DNA from: Tepidimonas sp.
Lineage (GTDB): Bacteria; Pseudomonadota; Gammaproteobacteria; Burkholderiales; Burkholderiaceae_C
NCBI GenBank assembly: GCA_025054905.1
Contig: JANWZF010000259.1
Coordinates: forward strand, 1-5,761
Length of the DNA stretch: 5,761 nucleotides
Direction: 5' to 3'
Of this stretch, positions 1-5,761 are shown one piece after another; the stretch's first letter is position 1, and every line of letters begins with the position of its first letter. The notes beneath the pieces are model-generated. The model did no database searches, was not told the origin of the DNA, and saw nothing but the letters and a program-made list of their open reading frames with translations. Made by a program: the position numbers and the translations under genes.

Positions 1-1
1 G

Positions 2-283
2 CTGGCCCAGGCGCGCGCGTTGATGGCCACCCACGGCCAGACCGATACGCTGGTGCTGACCGACCTGGTCGGCGCCACGCCGTGCAACGTCGCCGCGCAG
101 TTGGGCGATGGCGTGCACACGCACGTGGTCACCGGCGTCAACCTGCCGATGTTGCTGCGCGCTGTCACCTACCGTCACGAACCGATCGCCACCCTGGTGG
201 CGCGCGCCACCGCCGGCGGCACGCAGGGGGTCATGTCCCTGGCGCCGGCGGTGCCGTGCCCGCCGCCGTCCCTCGCGGGTTGA
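2..283 (+). CDS. PTS mannose-family EIIA protein, C-terminal part (5' end cut by window edge)
   Basis: This is a cytoplasmic phosphocarrier domain of the mannose-family EIIA type, which accepts phosphate from phospho-HPr. The reading frame is open from base 2, and 93 residues are visible before the TGA stop. The strongest signals are the segment LVLTDLVGATPCNVAA, matching the conserved region around the DxxGGSPFN-like motif of ManX-type EIIA, and VTGVNLPMLLRAV, matching the family's (V/I)xGVNLPML signature. The family is usually about 130-150 residues, so roughly 40-55 N-terminal residues are missing. They include the phosphorylated histidine, which lies near the N-terminus and cannot be checked here. 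The in-frame TTG at 20 and ATG at 23 are internal codons and not the true start. The end is proline-rich (AVPCPPPSLAG). It lies 18 bp upstream of ptsH. The orthologous gene in Ralstonia has been called ptsM. With no permease nearby, a regulatory role is inferred. Confidence 0.87.
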   Translation: MAQARALMATHGQTDTLVLTDLVGATPCNVAAQLGDGVHTHVVTGVNLPMLLRAVTYRHEPIATLVARATAGGTQGVMSLAPAVPCPPPSLAG

Positions 284-301
284 ACGCCCCGACGCTTGCC
301 G

Positions 302-571
302 ATGATCCAGCGCCGTGCCACCATCCAGAATCAGCTCGGGCTGCACGCCCGGGCTGCCGCCAAGCTGACCAAGCTGGCCAGCAGCTTTGCCTGCGAAGTC
401 TGGATGAGCCGCAACGGGCGGCGCATCAACGCCAAGAGCATCATGGGCGTGATGATGCTGGCCGCCGGCCTGGGGGCGACGGTGGAGATCGAGACCGACG
501 GCCCGGATGAGGCCGAGGCGATGCAGGCGCTGCTGGCGCTCATCGACGACAAGTTCGGAGAGGGGCAATGA
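302..571 (+). CDS. ptsH: HPr phosphocarrier protein
   Basis: HPr is the small cytoplasmic carrier that takes phosphate from Enzyme I and passes it to EIIA. The protein is 89 residues, the normal size for the family. The phosphorylation site is His15 in LGLHARAAAKL, with the conserved Arg17 beside it. The second regulatory site is Ser46 in AKSIMGVMMLAA. In betaproteobacteria HPr kinase/phosphorylase (HprK) can phosphorylate the equivalent serine; that kinase is not in this window. I chose the ATG at 302 because MIQRRATIQ places His15 and Ser46 at their canonical positions. A TTG at 296 would add two residues. No convincing Shine-Dalgarno sequence precedes either start, which suggests translation coupled to the EIIA gene ending at 283. 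The TGA stop overlaps the ATG of ptsI. Confidence 0.96.
   Translation: MIQRRATIQNQLGLHARAAAKLTKLASSFACEVWMSRNGRRINAKSIMGVMMLAAGLGATVEIETDGPDEAEAMQALLALIDDKFGEGQ
557..565 (+). promoter_or_regulatory. Ribosome binding site of ptsI
   Basis: GGAGAGGGG lies inside the last codons of ptsH, with its GGAG core ending 7 bases before the ATG at 568. This purine-rich match supports the ATG at 568 as the ptsI start. It also shows that ptsI has its own ribosome entry in addition to possible coupling through the ATGA overlap. Confidence 0.75.
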
Positions 572-2298
572 CCTTTGCGCTGCACGGACAGGCGGTTTCG
601 CGCGGGGTGGCCATCGGCCGCGCGGTGCTGGCCGCGGCCAGCCGCGTGGATGTGGCGCACTACTTCATCACCCCGCAGCAGGTTGGCGAGGAGCTGGGGC
701 GCCTGCGCCGCGCGCGCGACGTGGTGGTGGAGGAAATCGAGCGGCTGCGCCATGGCCTGGCGCACGATGGGGTGGACGCGCATGCCGAACTGGCCGCGCT
801 GCTGGAGGTGCACCTGATGCTGCTGCAGGATGAGCAGCTGCAAGATGGGGTCAAGCACTGGGTCACCGAGCGCCACTACAACGCGGAGTGGGCGTTGACG
901 GCGCAGCTGGAGATCGTGGCACGCCAGTTCGACGAGATGGAAGACCCCTATCTGCGCGAACGCCGCGCGGATCTGGAGCAGGTGGTCGAGCGCCTGCTGC
1001 GTGCGCTGCGCGGTGCGCCCTCACCGGTGGCGGCCGCCGCCCCCGCCCCCCAGGCCGATGGCGAGCCGCTGGTGCTGGTGGCCCACGACCTGTCGCCGGC
1101 GGACATGCTGCACTTCAAGCACGGCGTGTTTGCCGGCTTTGTCACCGACGTGGGTGGACGCACCAGCCACACCGCCATCGTGGCGCGCAGCCTCGACATT
1201 CCGGCGGTGGTCGGCGTGCGCAACGCCAGCCAGCTGGTGCAGCAGGACGATCTGGTCATCGTCGATGGCGATGCGGGGGTGATCATCGTCGATCCATCGC
1301 CGATGATGCTGGCCGAGTACGGCTACAAGCAGCGTGCCGGCGAAATCGAGCGTGAAAAGCTGGCGCGCATCAAAAACACCCCGGCCGTCACACTGGATGG
1401 CCAGCGCGTCGAGTTGCTGGCCAACATCGAGCTGCCCGACGACACGCTGCCAGCCCTGTCGGTGGGGGCGGTGGGGGTGGGGTTGTTCCGTACCGAGTTT
1501 CTTTTCATGGGGCGCGGCGGCCAACTGCCGGACGAAGAGGAGCAGTACGAGGCTTACCGACGCGCGGTGGAAGGGATGCACGGCCTGCCGGTGACGATCC
1601 GCACGGTGGACGTCGGGGCCGACAAGCCGCTGGATGCCCACCGGCGCGACGACCATCTCAACCCGGCCCTGGGCTTGCGCGCGATCCGCTGGAGCCTGGC
1701 CGAGCCGGCCATGTTCCTGACCCAGCTGCGCGCCATCCTGCGTGCGGCTGCGCACGGCAAGGTCAACATCCTGATCCCGATGGTGGCGCACCTGAGCGAA
1801 GTGCGGCAGGTGCACGCGATGCTGGCCAAGGCGCGCGAGCAGCTCGACCGCCGCGGCCAGGTCTACGGTCCGGTGCGGGTGGGGGCGATGATCGAGGTGC
1901 CGGCCGCCGCGCTGGCGGTGCGCATGTTCCTGCGCCACTTCGACTTCGTCTCGATCGGCACCAACGACCTGATCCAGTACGCGCTGGCCATCGATCGCGT
2001 CGACGAATCGGTGGCGCACCTGTACGACCCGCTGCACCCGGCGGTGCTGCGCCTGGTGGCCGACACGATCGCCGCCGCGCGCGAGGCCGGCAAGCCCGTC
2101 AGCGTCTGTGGCGAGATGGCCGGCGACGTGACGATGACGCGCCTGCTGCTCGGTCTGGGTCTGCGCAGCTTTTCGATGCACCCGACGCAAATCCTGCCCG
2201 TCAAGCAGCAGGTGCTGCGCAGCGATACGCGCAAGCTGCGGGTGTGGGCGCAACAGGTGGTGGCCAGCGATGAGCCGGCGCTGCTGCTGGCGGATTGA
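568..2298 (+). CDS. ptsI: Phosphoenolpyruvate-protein phosphotransferase (PTS Enzyme I)
   Basis: Enzyme I autophosphorylates from PEP and donates the phosphate to HPr, the first step of the PTS relay in the cytoplasm. The protein is 576 residues, matching stand-alone PtsI (about 575). It has no N-terminal GAF domain, so it is not PtsP. The N-terminal region (about 1-150) is the HPr-binding part. The swivelling phosphohistidine domain carries GGRTSHTAIVARS, with active-site His201 (codon at 1168-1170; His189 in E. coli). The C-terminal PEP-binding barrel shows GLFRTEF (Arg308), RTVDVGADKP (Arg345), MIEVPAA (Glu443), SIGTNDLIQY (Asp467) and CGEMAGD (catalytic Cys514). All expected catalytic residues are present. 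An Ala/Pro-rich stretch at about residues 151-167 precedes the phosphohistidine domain and explains why His201 sits 12 residues later than in E. coli. The start overlaps the ptsH stop by 4 bp (ATGA). No clear terminator follows. Confidence 0.97.
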   Translation: MTFALHGQAVSRGVAIGRAVLAAASRVDVAHYFITPQQVGEELGRLRRARDVVVEEIERLRHGLAHDGVDAHAELAALLEVHLMLLQDEQLQDGVKHWVTERHYNAEWALTAQLEIVARQFDEMEDPYLRERRADLEQVVERLLRALRGAPSPVAAAAPAPQADGEPLVLVAHDLSPADMLHFKHGVFAGFVTDVGGRTSHTAIVARSLDIPAVVGVRNASQLVQQDDLVIVDGDAGVIIVDPSPMMLAEYGYKQRAGEIEREKLARIKNTPAVTLDGQRVELLANIELPDDTLPALSVGAVGVGLFRTEFLFMGRGGQLPDEEEQYEAYRRAVEGMHGLPVTIRTVDVGADKPLDAHRRDDHLNPALGLRAIRWSLAEPAMFLTQLRAILRAAAHGKVNILIPMVAHLSEVRQVHAMLAKAREQLDRRGQVYGPVRVGAMIEVPAAALAVRMFLRHFDFVSIGTNDLIQYALAIDRVDESVAHLYDPLHPAVLRLVADTIAAAREAGKPVSVCGEMAGDVTMTRLLLGLGLRSFSMHPTQILPVKQQVLRSDTRKLRVWAQQVVASDEPALLLAD

Positions 2299-2317
2299 GG
2301 TTGGGCTGGATTGACGA

Positions 2318-2329
2318 ACGAACGTTCGT
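2318..2329. promoter_or_regulatory. Perfect 12-bp palindrome, candidate TetR-type operator upstream of fadD
   Basis: ACGAACGTTCGT is a perfect inverted repeat centred between 2323 and 2324, and an extra ACGA unit to its left makes a short tandem of the half-site. It lies 19 bp after the ptsI stop and about 145 bp before the fadD start. A -35-like TTGACG (2311-2316) abuts it, so a bound protein would cover this region. Short spacer-less palindromes of this kind are typical of TetR-family repressor sites. TetR-type regulators such as PsrA and FadP control fatty acid degradation genes in proteobacteria, so a role in fadD control is plausible but inferred. I cannot assign a specific regulator. 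Confidence 0.45.
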
Positions 2330-2369
2330 ATTTTCCCTAAGAGGATGTCGCGGGGGCGTGGTCCTGCGC

Positions 2370-2375
2370 CATAAT
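2370..2375 (+). promoter_or_regulatory. Candidate -10 element for fadD-mtnN transcription
   Basis: CATAAT matches the sigma-70 -10 consensus TATAAT at five of six positions and is one of the few AT-rich hexamers in the gap. A start near 2382 would give a leader of about 90 bases. No good -35 lies 16-18 bp upstream (the 17-bp position reads GTCGCG). The alternative -35 TTGACG at 2311-2316 has only poor -10 partners (TCCCTA at 17 bp spacing). The promoter is therefore weak, activator-dependent, or elsewhere. Confidence 0.3.
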
Positions 2376-2389
2376 GGTCTGGACTGTCA

Positions 2390-2411
2390 GCCCGGCGTCA
2401 GTCCGCCGGGC
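2390..2411 (+). other. Inverted repeat in the fadD leader, 8-bp stem with 6-base loop
   Basis: GCCCGGCG (2390-2397) and CGCCGGGC (2404-2411) are perfect reverse complements around the loop TCAGTC. In RNA this would be a very stable hairpin. No T-run follows, so it is not a standard intrinsic terminator. If transcription starts near 2382, it would sit close to the 5' end of the mRNA, where hairpins can slow decay. It could also mark the 3' end of the pts transcript. Its function is unknown. Confidence 0.5.
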
Positions 2412-2416
2412 GCTGC

Positions 2417-2440
2417 GCCGCGCCGGCCGGCGTGCGCGGC
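2417..2440 (+). other. Second GC-rich inverted repeat in the fadD leader
   Basis: GCCGCGC (2417-2423) can pair with GCGCGGC (2434-2440) around a 10-base loop. The centre also contains a perfect 12-bp palindrome, CGCCGGCCGGCG (2421-2432), giving a competing fold. It lies just downstream of the first hairpin and 24 bases before the fadD Shine-Dalgarno sequence. Repeats of this size arise readily by chance in DNA this GC-rich, so its significance is uncertain. Confidence 0.3.
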
Positions 2441-2463
2441 CCCGATTCCGATTGCCCCGCAGC

Positions 2464-2468
2464 AGGAG
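2464..2468 (+). promoter_or_regulatory. Ribosome binding site of fadD
   Basis: AGGAG sits 5 bases before the ATG at 2474. It decides the start: the in-frame GTG at 2432 would add 14 residues of low-complexity leader sequence and has no comparable site upstream. Confidence 0.75.
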
Positions 2469-2473
2469 ACCGC

Positions 2474-4192
2474 ATGAGCAACACCAGCCCCGAGACCCGC
2501 GCCGTGACCAGTGCCGACAAGCCGTGGCTGCAGGCCTATCCGGAAGGCGTGCCGGCTGAGATCGACCCCAGCACGTACCCCTCGCTGGTGGCGCTGATGG
2601 AAGAGAGCTTTGCGCAGTTTGCGCAGCGCCCGGCTTACAGCTTTTTGGGCCACGAATGGACGTTTGCGCAGGTCGATGAGCTGTCGCGCGCGCTGGCAGC
2701 GTATTTCCAGGGCCTGGGGCTGGCGCGCGGCGACCGCATCGCGGTGATGATGCCCAACTGCATCCAGTACCCGGTGACGGTGGCCGCCATCTTGCGCGCG
2801 GGCTATGTGCTGGTCAACGTCAACCCGCTCTACACCGCGCGCGAGCTGGAGCATCAGCTCAAGGACAGCGGCGCACGCGCCATCGTCATCATCGAAAACT
2901 TCGCCCACACGCTGCAGCAGTGCATCGCGCACACGTCGGTGCAGCACGTGGTGCTGGCTGCGATGGGCGATTTGCTGGGCTTGAAGGGGCTGCTCGTCAA
3001 CGCCGTGGTGCGCCACGTCAAGAAGCTGGTACCGCCCTTTGAGCTGCCGCAGGCCGTGCGCTTCAACGCGGCGCTGGCGCAGGGTCGCCGGGGCACCTAC
3101 CGTCGCCCGGACGTGGGCCCCAACGATGTGGCGGTGCTGCAGTACACCGGGGGCACCACCGGCGTCAGCAAAGGGGCCGTGCTGCTGCATCGCAACCTGA
3201 TCGCCAACGTGCTGCAGTCGCAGGCCTGGGAGGCGCCGGCGCGGCGCCACATTCCGCCCGGCGAGCAGCCGACCGCCGTCTGCGCGCTGCCGCTTTACCA
3301 CATCTTTGCTTTCACGGTGAACATGATGCTGGGCATGCGCACCGGGGGCAAGACGATCCTGATCCCCAATCCGCGCGACCTGCCGGCGGTGCTCAAGGAG
3401 CTGCGCCAGCACACCTTTCACACCTTCCCGGCGGTCAACACGCTGTTCAACGCGCTGTTGAACCACCCGGAGTTTGACACCGTCAACTGGCGCAACCTGC
3501 GCGTCTCGCTGGGCGGCGGTATGGCGGTGCAGGCGGCGGTGGCCAAGCGCTGGCTGCAGCGCACCGGCTGTCCGATCTGCGAGGGCTACGGACTGAGCGA
3601 GACCAGCCCCTCGGTCAGCTGCAACCCGGTGACGGCCAAGGAGTTTTCCGGCACGATCGGGGTGCCGCTGCCCAGCACCGAGATGAAGTGCATCGACGAT
3701 GAGGGGCGCGAGGTGCCGCTGGGCACGCCAGGGGAGATCGCCGTGCGTGGCCCGCAGGTGATGGCGGGCTACTGGCAGCGCCCGGAGGAGACCGCGCGGG
3801 TCATGACGGCCGACGGGTTCTTCCGCACCGGCGACATCGGCGTGATGGACGAGCGCGGCTATTTCAAGATCGTGGACCGCAAGAAGGACATGATCCTGGT
3901 GTCGGGCTTCAACGTCTATCCCAACGAGGTGGAGGACGTGGTGGCGCAGATGGAAGGCGTGCTGGAGTGCGCCGCGGTAGGCATCCCGGATGAGCACTCG
4001 GGCGAGGCGGTCAAGCTGGTGGTGGTCAAGAAGGATCCCACGCTGACCGAGGAGCAGATCCGCGAATACTGTGCGGCGCATTTGACCGGTTACAAGCGGC
4101 CAAAGGTCATCGAGTTTCGCAGCGAGCTGCCCAAGACACCGGTGGGCAAGATTTTGCGGCGAGAATTGCGCTCGTCGTCTGCATCCACTTGA
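2474..4192 (+). CDS. fadD: Long-chain fatty acid--CoA ligase (acyl-CoA synthetase)
   Basis: FadD activates free fatty acids with ATP and CoA to acyl-CoA through an acyl-adenylate, feeding beta-oxidation. It normally works at the inner face of the cytoplasmic membrane. The protein is 572 residues (E. coli FadD is 561) and belongs to the AMP-forming adenylate superfamily. Visible motifs in order are the ATP/AMP signature YTGGTTGVSKG (224-234), a FadD-like stretch NPRDLPAVLKEL (299-310), VNTLFNALLNHPEF (321-334), the adenine-binding YGLSETSP (372-379), and the fatty-acyl signature DGFFRTGDIG (448-457, Asp454) with VDRKKDMI (467-474, Arg469). The C-terminal motif LPKTPVGKIL carries the expected catalytic lysine, Lys559. 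No signal peptide is seen. It has its own leader (2299-2473), so it is probably transcribed separately from ptsI. mtnN begins 14 bp after its stop. Chain-length preference cannot be read from the sequence, so a medium-chain substrate is possible. Confidence 0.95.
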   Translation: MSNTSPETRAVTSADKPWLQAYPEGVPAEIDPSTYPSLVALMEESFAQFAQRPAYSFLGHEWTFAQVDELSRALAAYFQGLGLARGDRIAVMMPNCIQYPVTVAAILRAGYVLVNVNPLYTARELEHQLKDSGARAIVIIENFAHTLQQCIAHTSVQHVVLAAMGDLLGLKGLLVNAVVRHVKKLVPPFELPQAVRFNAALAQGRRGTYRRPDVGPNDVAVLQYTGGTTGVSKGAVLLHRNLIANVLQSQAWEAPARRHIPPGEQPTAVCALPLYHIFAFTVNMMLGMRTGGKTILIPNPRDLPAVLKELRQHTFHTFPAVNTLFNALLNHPEFDTVNWRNLRVSLGGGMAVQAAVAKRWLQRTGCPICEGYGLSETSPSVSCNPVTAKEFSGTIGVPLPSTEMKCIDDEGREVPLGTPGEIAVRGPQVMAGYWQRPEETARVMTADGFFRTGDIGVMDERGYFKIVDRKKDMILVSGFNVYPNEVEDVVAQMEGVLECAAVGIPDEHSGEAVKLVVVKKDPTLTEEQIREYCAAHLTGYKRPKVIEFRSELPKTPVGKILRRELRSSSAST

Positions 4193-4206
4193 AGGTTGGT
4201 TGGTCC

Positions 4207-4959
4207 ATGGCCCGCATTGCCGTCATCAGCGCCGTGCACGAGGAGTTGGCCGAGATCCTGCACCTGATGCCCGATGAGCGCAAGGTGCAGGCCGCTGGGC
4301 GGGAGTTCTGGCAGGGTCATCTGCAGGGGCACGAGGTCGTGGCGGTGCTGTGCGGCATCGGCAAGGTGGCCGCGGCCACCACCGCTGCGGTGTTGCACGA
4401 ACGCTTCGCGCCCCAATACGTGCTGTTCACCGGCGTGGCCGGAGGGTTGGCCCCGGGGGCGGAGGTGGGCGATGTGGTGGTGGGCACGCATTACCTGCAG
4501 CACGACTTGAGCGCCGCGCCGCTGTTTCCGCGCTGGGAGGTGCCCGGTACCGGGACCAGCCGCTTTGCCGCGGACGCGGTGCTGGTGCAGGTGCTGGTGG
4601 AGGCCGCGCGCGATGCGGTGACCTGGTTGCCCAAGCTGGTCAGCGAGCAGACGCGGCGTGCCTTCGGCCTGCACCGGCCCACGGTGCACCAGGGGCTGAT
4701 CATCAGCGGCGACCGTTTCATCACCAGTGCCAGCGAATCGGCCGCGTTGCGCGTCGATCTGCCCGAGGCGTTGGCGGTGGACATGGAAAGCGCCGCCGTG
4801 GCACAGGTGTGCGCCGATTACGGCACGCCGTTTGCGGCCGTGCGCACGCTGTCGGATCGCGCCGACGACGAGGCGCACGTGGACTTCCAGGCTTTCATGC
4901 ACGACGTGGCGCGTCACTACAGCGCACGCATCGTGCGCAAGGCGCTCAACTTGCTGTAG
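4207..4959 (+). CDS. mtnN: 5'-methylthioadenosine / S-adenosylhomocysteine nucleosidase
   Basis: This enzyme cleaves adenine from methylthioadenosine and S-adenosylhomocysteine (and typically 5'-deoxyadenosine), removing inhibitory products of S-adenosylmethionine reactions. In many bacteria it supplies the autoinducer-2 precursor. The protein is 250 residues, slightly longer than E. coli MtnN (232); the extra length lies around residues 100-160. All three catalytic positions are present: Glu13 in VHEELAEIL, Glu194 in VDMESAAVA, and Asp217 in TLSDRAD. The 23-residue spacing of the last two equals that of E. coli Glu174 and Asp197. GIGKVAAA (50-57), GVAGGLAP (76-83) and SGDRFI (167-172) are further family motifs. 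I chose ATG 4207 because MARIAVISAV aligns with the family N-terminus. A TTG at 4189 overlapping the fadD stop would add six residues. The Shine-Dalgarno candidate GAAGG (4191-4195) is rather far upstream, at 11 bases. It is probably co-transcribed with fadD. A related purine/futalosine nucleosidase is a less likely alternative. Confidence 0.92.
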   Translation: MARIAVISAVHEELAEILHLMPDERKVQAAGREFWQGHLQGHEVVAVLCGIGKVAAATTAAVLHERFAPQYVLFTGVAGGLAPGAEVGDVVVGTHYLQHDLSAAPLFPRWEVPGTGTSRFAADAVLVQVLVEAARDAVTWLPKLVSEQTRRAFGLHRPTVHQGLIISGDRFITSASESAALRVDLPEALAVDMESAAVAQVCADYGTPFAAVRTLSDRADDEAHVDFQAFMHDVARHYSARIVRKALNLL

Positions 4960-4972
4960 CAGGCGCGGTTTT

Positions 4973-5761
4973 TTAGCGCAGCCAGCCGCGGCGGCGGAAA
5001 TACCACATCGGCACCAGCGCGCTGGCCATCATCAGCACCAGCGCAAACGGGTAGCCCAGCTTCCACTCCAGCTCGGGCATGTACTGGAAGTTCATGCCGT
5101 AGATGCTGGCACTCAGCGTGGGCGGCAGCAACGCGACGCTGGCCACCGAGAAGATCTTGATGATCTTGTTCTGATTGATGTTGATGAAGCCGATGGTGGC
5201 ATCCATCAGGAAGTTGATCTTGTCGAACAGAAACGAGGTGTGACCTTCCAGCGAGTCGATGTCGCGCAGGATCTGGCGCGCGTCCTCGAACTGCTCGGCC
5301 GACAGCAGCCGCATGCGCATCAAAAAGCTGATCGCGCGGCGCGTGTCCATCATGTCGCGCCGGATGCGGCCGGAGAGGTCTTCGTGGCGGGCGATGGCCG
5401 CCAGCACCTGCTGCGCGGTGTCGTCGGTCAGCTGGCCCGACAGCACCTGCGCGCTGATCGATTCCAGCTCGTCGTGCACGCCTTCCAGGATGTCGGCGCA
5501 GTATTCGACGTCGGTGTCGAACAGCGCCAGCAGCACGTCCTTGGCGTCGTCGATCAGGCCGGGCATGCGCCGCGCGCGCAGCCGCAGCAGGCGAAAGACG
5601 GGCAGATCCTCGTCGTGGATCGAAAACAGCACGCCGTGGCTCTTGAGCTGCGGATTGCGGTCGTTGAGGATGAAGGCCACCCGCACGTGCCGCGGCTCGT
5701 CTTCGTCGTCGATCAGGAAGTCCGAGCGCACGTGCAGCTCGCCGTTGTCTTCCTCGAAGAA
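4973..5761 (-). CDS. corA: CorA magnesium/cobalt transporter (N-terminus beyond window)
   Basis: CorA is a pentameric inner-membrane channel for Mg2+ uptake that also passes Co2+ and Ni2+. The frame is open from the right edge of the window to a TAA at 4973-4975, giving 262 residues. The family is about 320-330 long, so about 60 N-terminal residues are missing. The GTG at 5729-5731 is internal, because homologous-looking sequence (FFEEDNGELHV) continues in frame to the edge. The visible part begins in the cytoplasmic domain, followed by long helices rich in charged residues. TM1 (about IIKIFSVASVALLPPTL) leads to the hallmark selectivity motif YGMNF, with GMN encoded at 5090-5098. TM2 (GYPFALVLMMASALVPMWYF) and a basic tail (RRRGWLR) follow. 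Transcription converges on mtnN with 13 bp between stops. The promoter and any Mg2+-responsive leader lie outside the window. Confidence 0.95.
   Translation of the reverse strand, partial: FFEEDNGELHVRSDFLIDDEDEPRHVRVAFILNDRNPQLKSHGVLFSIHDEDLPVFRLLRLRARRMPGLIDDAKDVLLALFDTDVEYCADILEGVHDELESISAQVLSGQLTDDTAQQVLAAIARHEDLSGRIRRDMMDTRRAISFLMRMRLLSAEQFEDARQILRDIDSLEGHTSFLFDKINFLMDATIGFININQNKIIKIFSVASVALLPPTLSASIYGMNFQYMPELEWKLGYPFALVLMMASALVPMWYFRRRGWLR

Noticed and set aside
20..25. TTG/ATG codons as the start of the first gene
   Set aside because: The frame is open upstream to the window edge, and the protein from here would lack the N-terminal third of the EIIA domain including its active-site histidine.
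331..876. A 181-codon open frame on the - strand across the ptsH-ptsI junction
   Set aside because: It spans two well-supported genes in antisense and shows no motif of its own.
1021..2253. A 410-codon open frame on the - strand opposite ptsI
   Set aside because: It is antisense to the catalytic half of Enzyme I, with the same compositional signature of a shadow frame and no recognisable domain or ribosome binding site.
2295..2477. A 60-codon open frame on the + strand in the ptsI-fadD gap
   Set aside because: It overlaps the ptsI stop and the fadD start, has no good ribosome binding site, and its proline/alanine/arginine-rich tail merely reads through the leader hairpins.
2387..4081. A 564-codon open frame on the - strand opposite fadD
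   Set aside because: It lies wholly antisense to a clearly recognisable fadD. Its translation is rich in His, Arg, Gln, Asp and Val, as expected for the complement of GC-rich coding sequence, and shows no family motif.
4090..4917. A 275-codon open frame on the - strand opposite mtnN
   Set aside because: It is antisense to mtnN, whose catalytic residues are all present. The His/Arg/Gln-rich translation is typical of a shadow frame.
4937..4974. Possible intrinsic terminator at the end of mtnN
   Set aside because: The only usable stem is 5 bp (GCAAG/CTTGC at 4937-4954) and lies 14 bases before the T-run, too weak and too distant for a standard Rho-independent terminator.

Overview
The window is a stretch of ordinary bacterial chromosome, very GC-rich and densely coding. 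It most resembles a betaproteobacterium of the order Burkholderiales, probably Comamonadaceae-like. That placement rests on base composition, on the adjacent mannose-type EIIA / HPr / Enzyme I genes, and on the remembered look of the HPr, FadD and CorA proteins in that group. No database search was possible.

Region 1 (1-2298, + strand) is a phosphotransferase (PTS) phosphorelay cluster. It holds the C-terminal part of a mannose-family EIIA protein, cut by the window edge, then HPr (ptsH) and Enzyme I (ptsI). The genes are 18 bp apart and then overlap by 4 bp, so they are almost certainly one transcript. No membrane permease (EIIB/EIIC/EIID) is present in the window. Phosphate would pass from PEP to Enzyme I, then HPr, then EIIA. 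This arrangement fits the incomplete regulatory PTS known from Ralstonia and relatives better than a sugar uptake system.

Region 2 (2299-2473) is the only sizeable non-coding gap, 175 bp. It carries a perfect 12-bp palindrome that looks like a TetR-type operator, a weak promoter candidate, two GC-rich inverted repeats that would lie in the mRNA leader, and a good ribosome binding site for the next gene.

Region 3 (2474-4959, + strand) holds fadD, a long-chain fatty acid CoA ligase, followed 14 bp later by mtnN, a 5'-methylthioadenosine / S-adenosylhomocysteine nucleosidase. The two are probably co-transcribed. Fatty acid activation and recycling of S-adenosylmethionine by-products have no obvious biochemical link.

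Region 4 (4973-5761, - strand) is most of a CorA magnesium/cobalt transporter. It converges on mtnN with only 13 bp between the stop codons, and its N-terminus lies beyond the right edge.

I saw no mobile element, tRNA, rRNA, CRISPR array or signs of recent transfer. All genes look intact, with catalytic residues in place where visible. I found no previously undescribed system; the best lead is the operator-like palindrome upstream of fadD.
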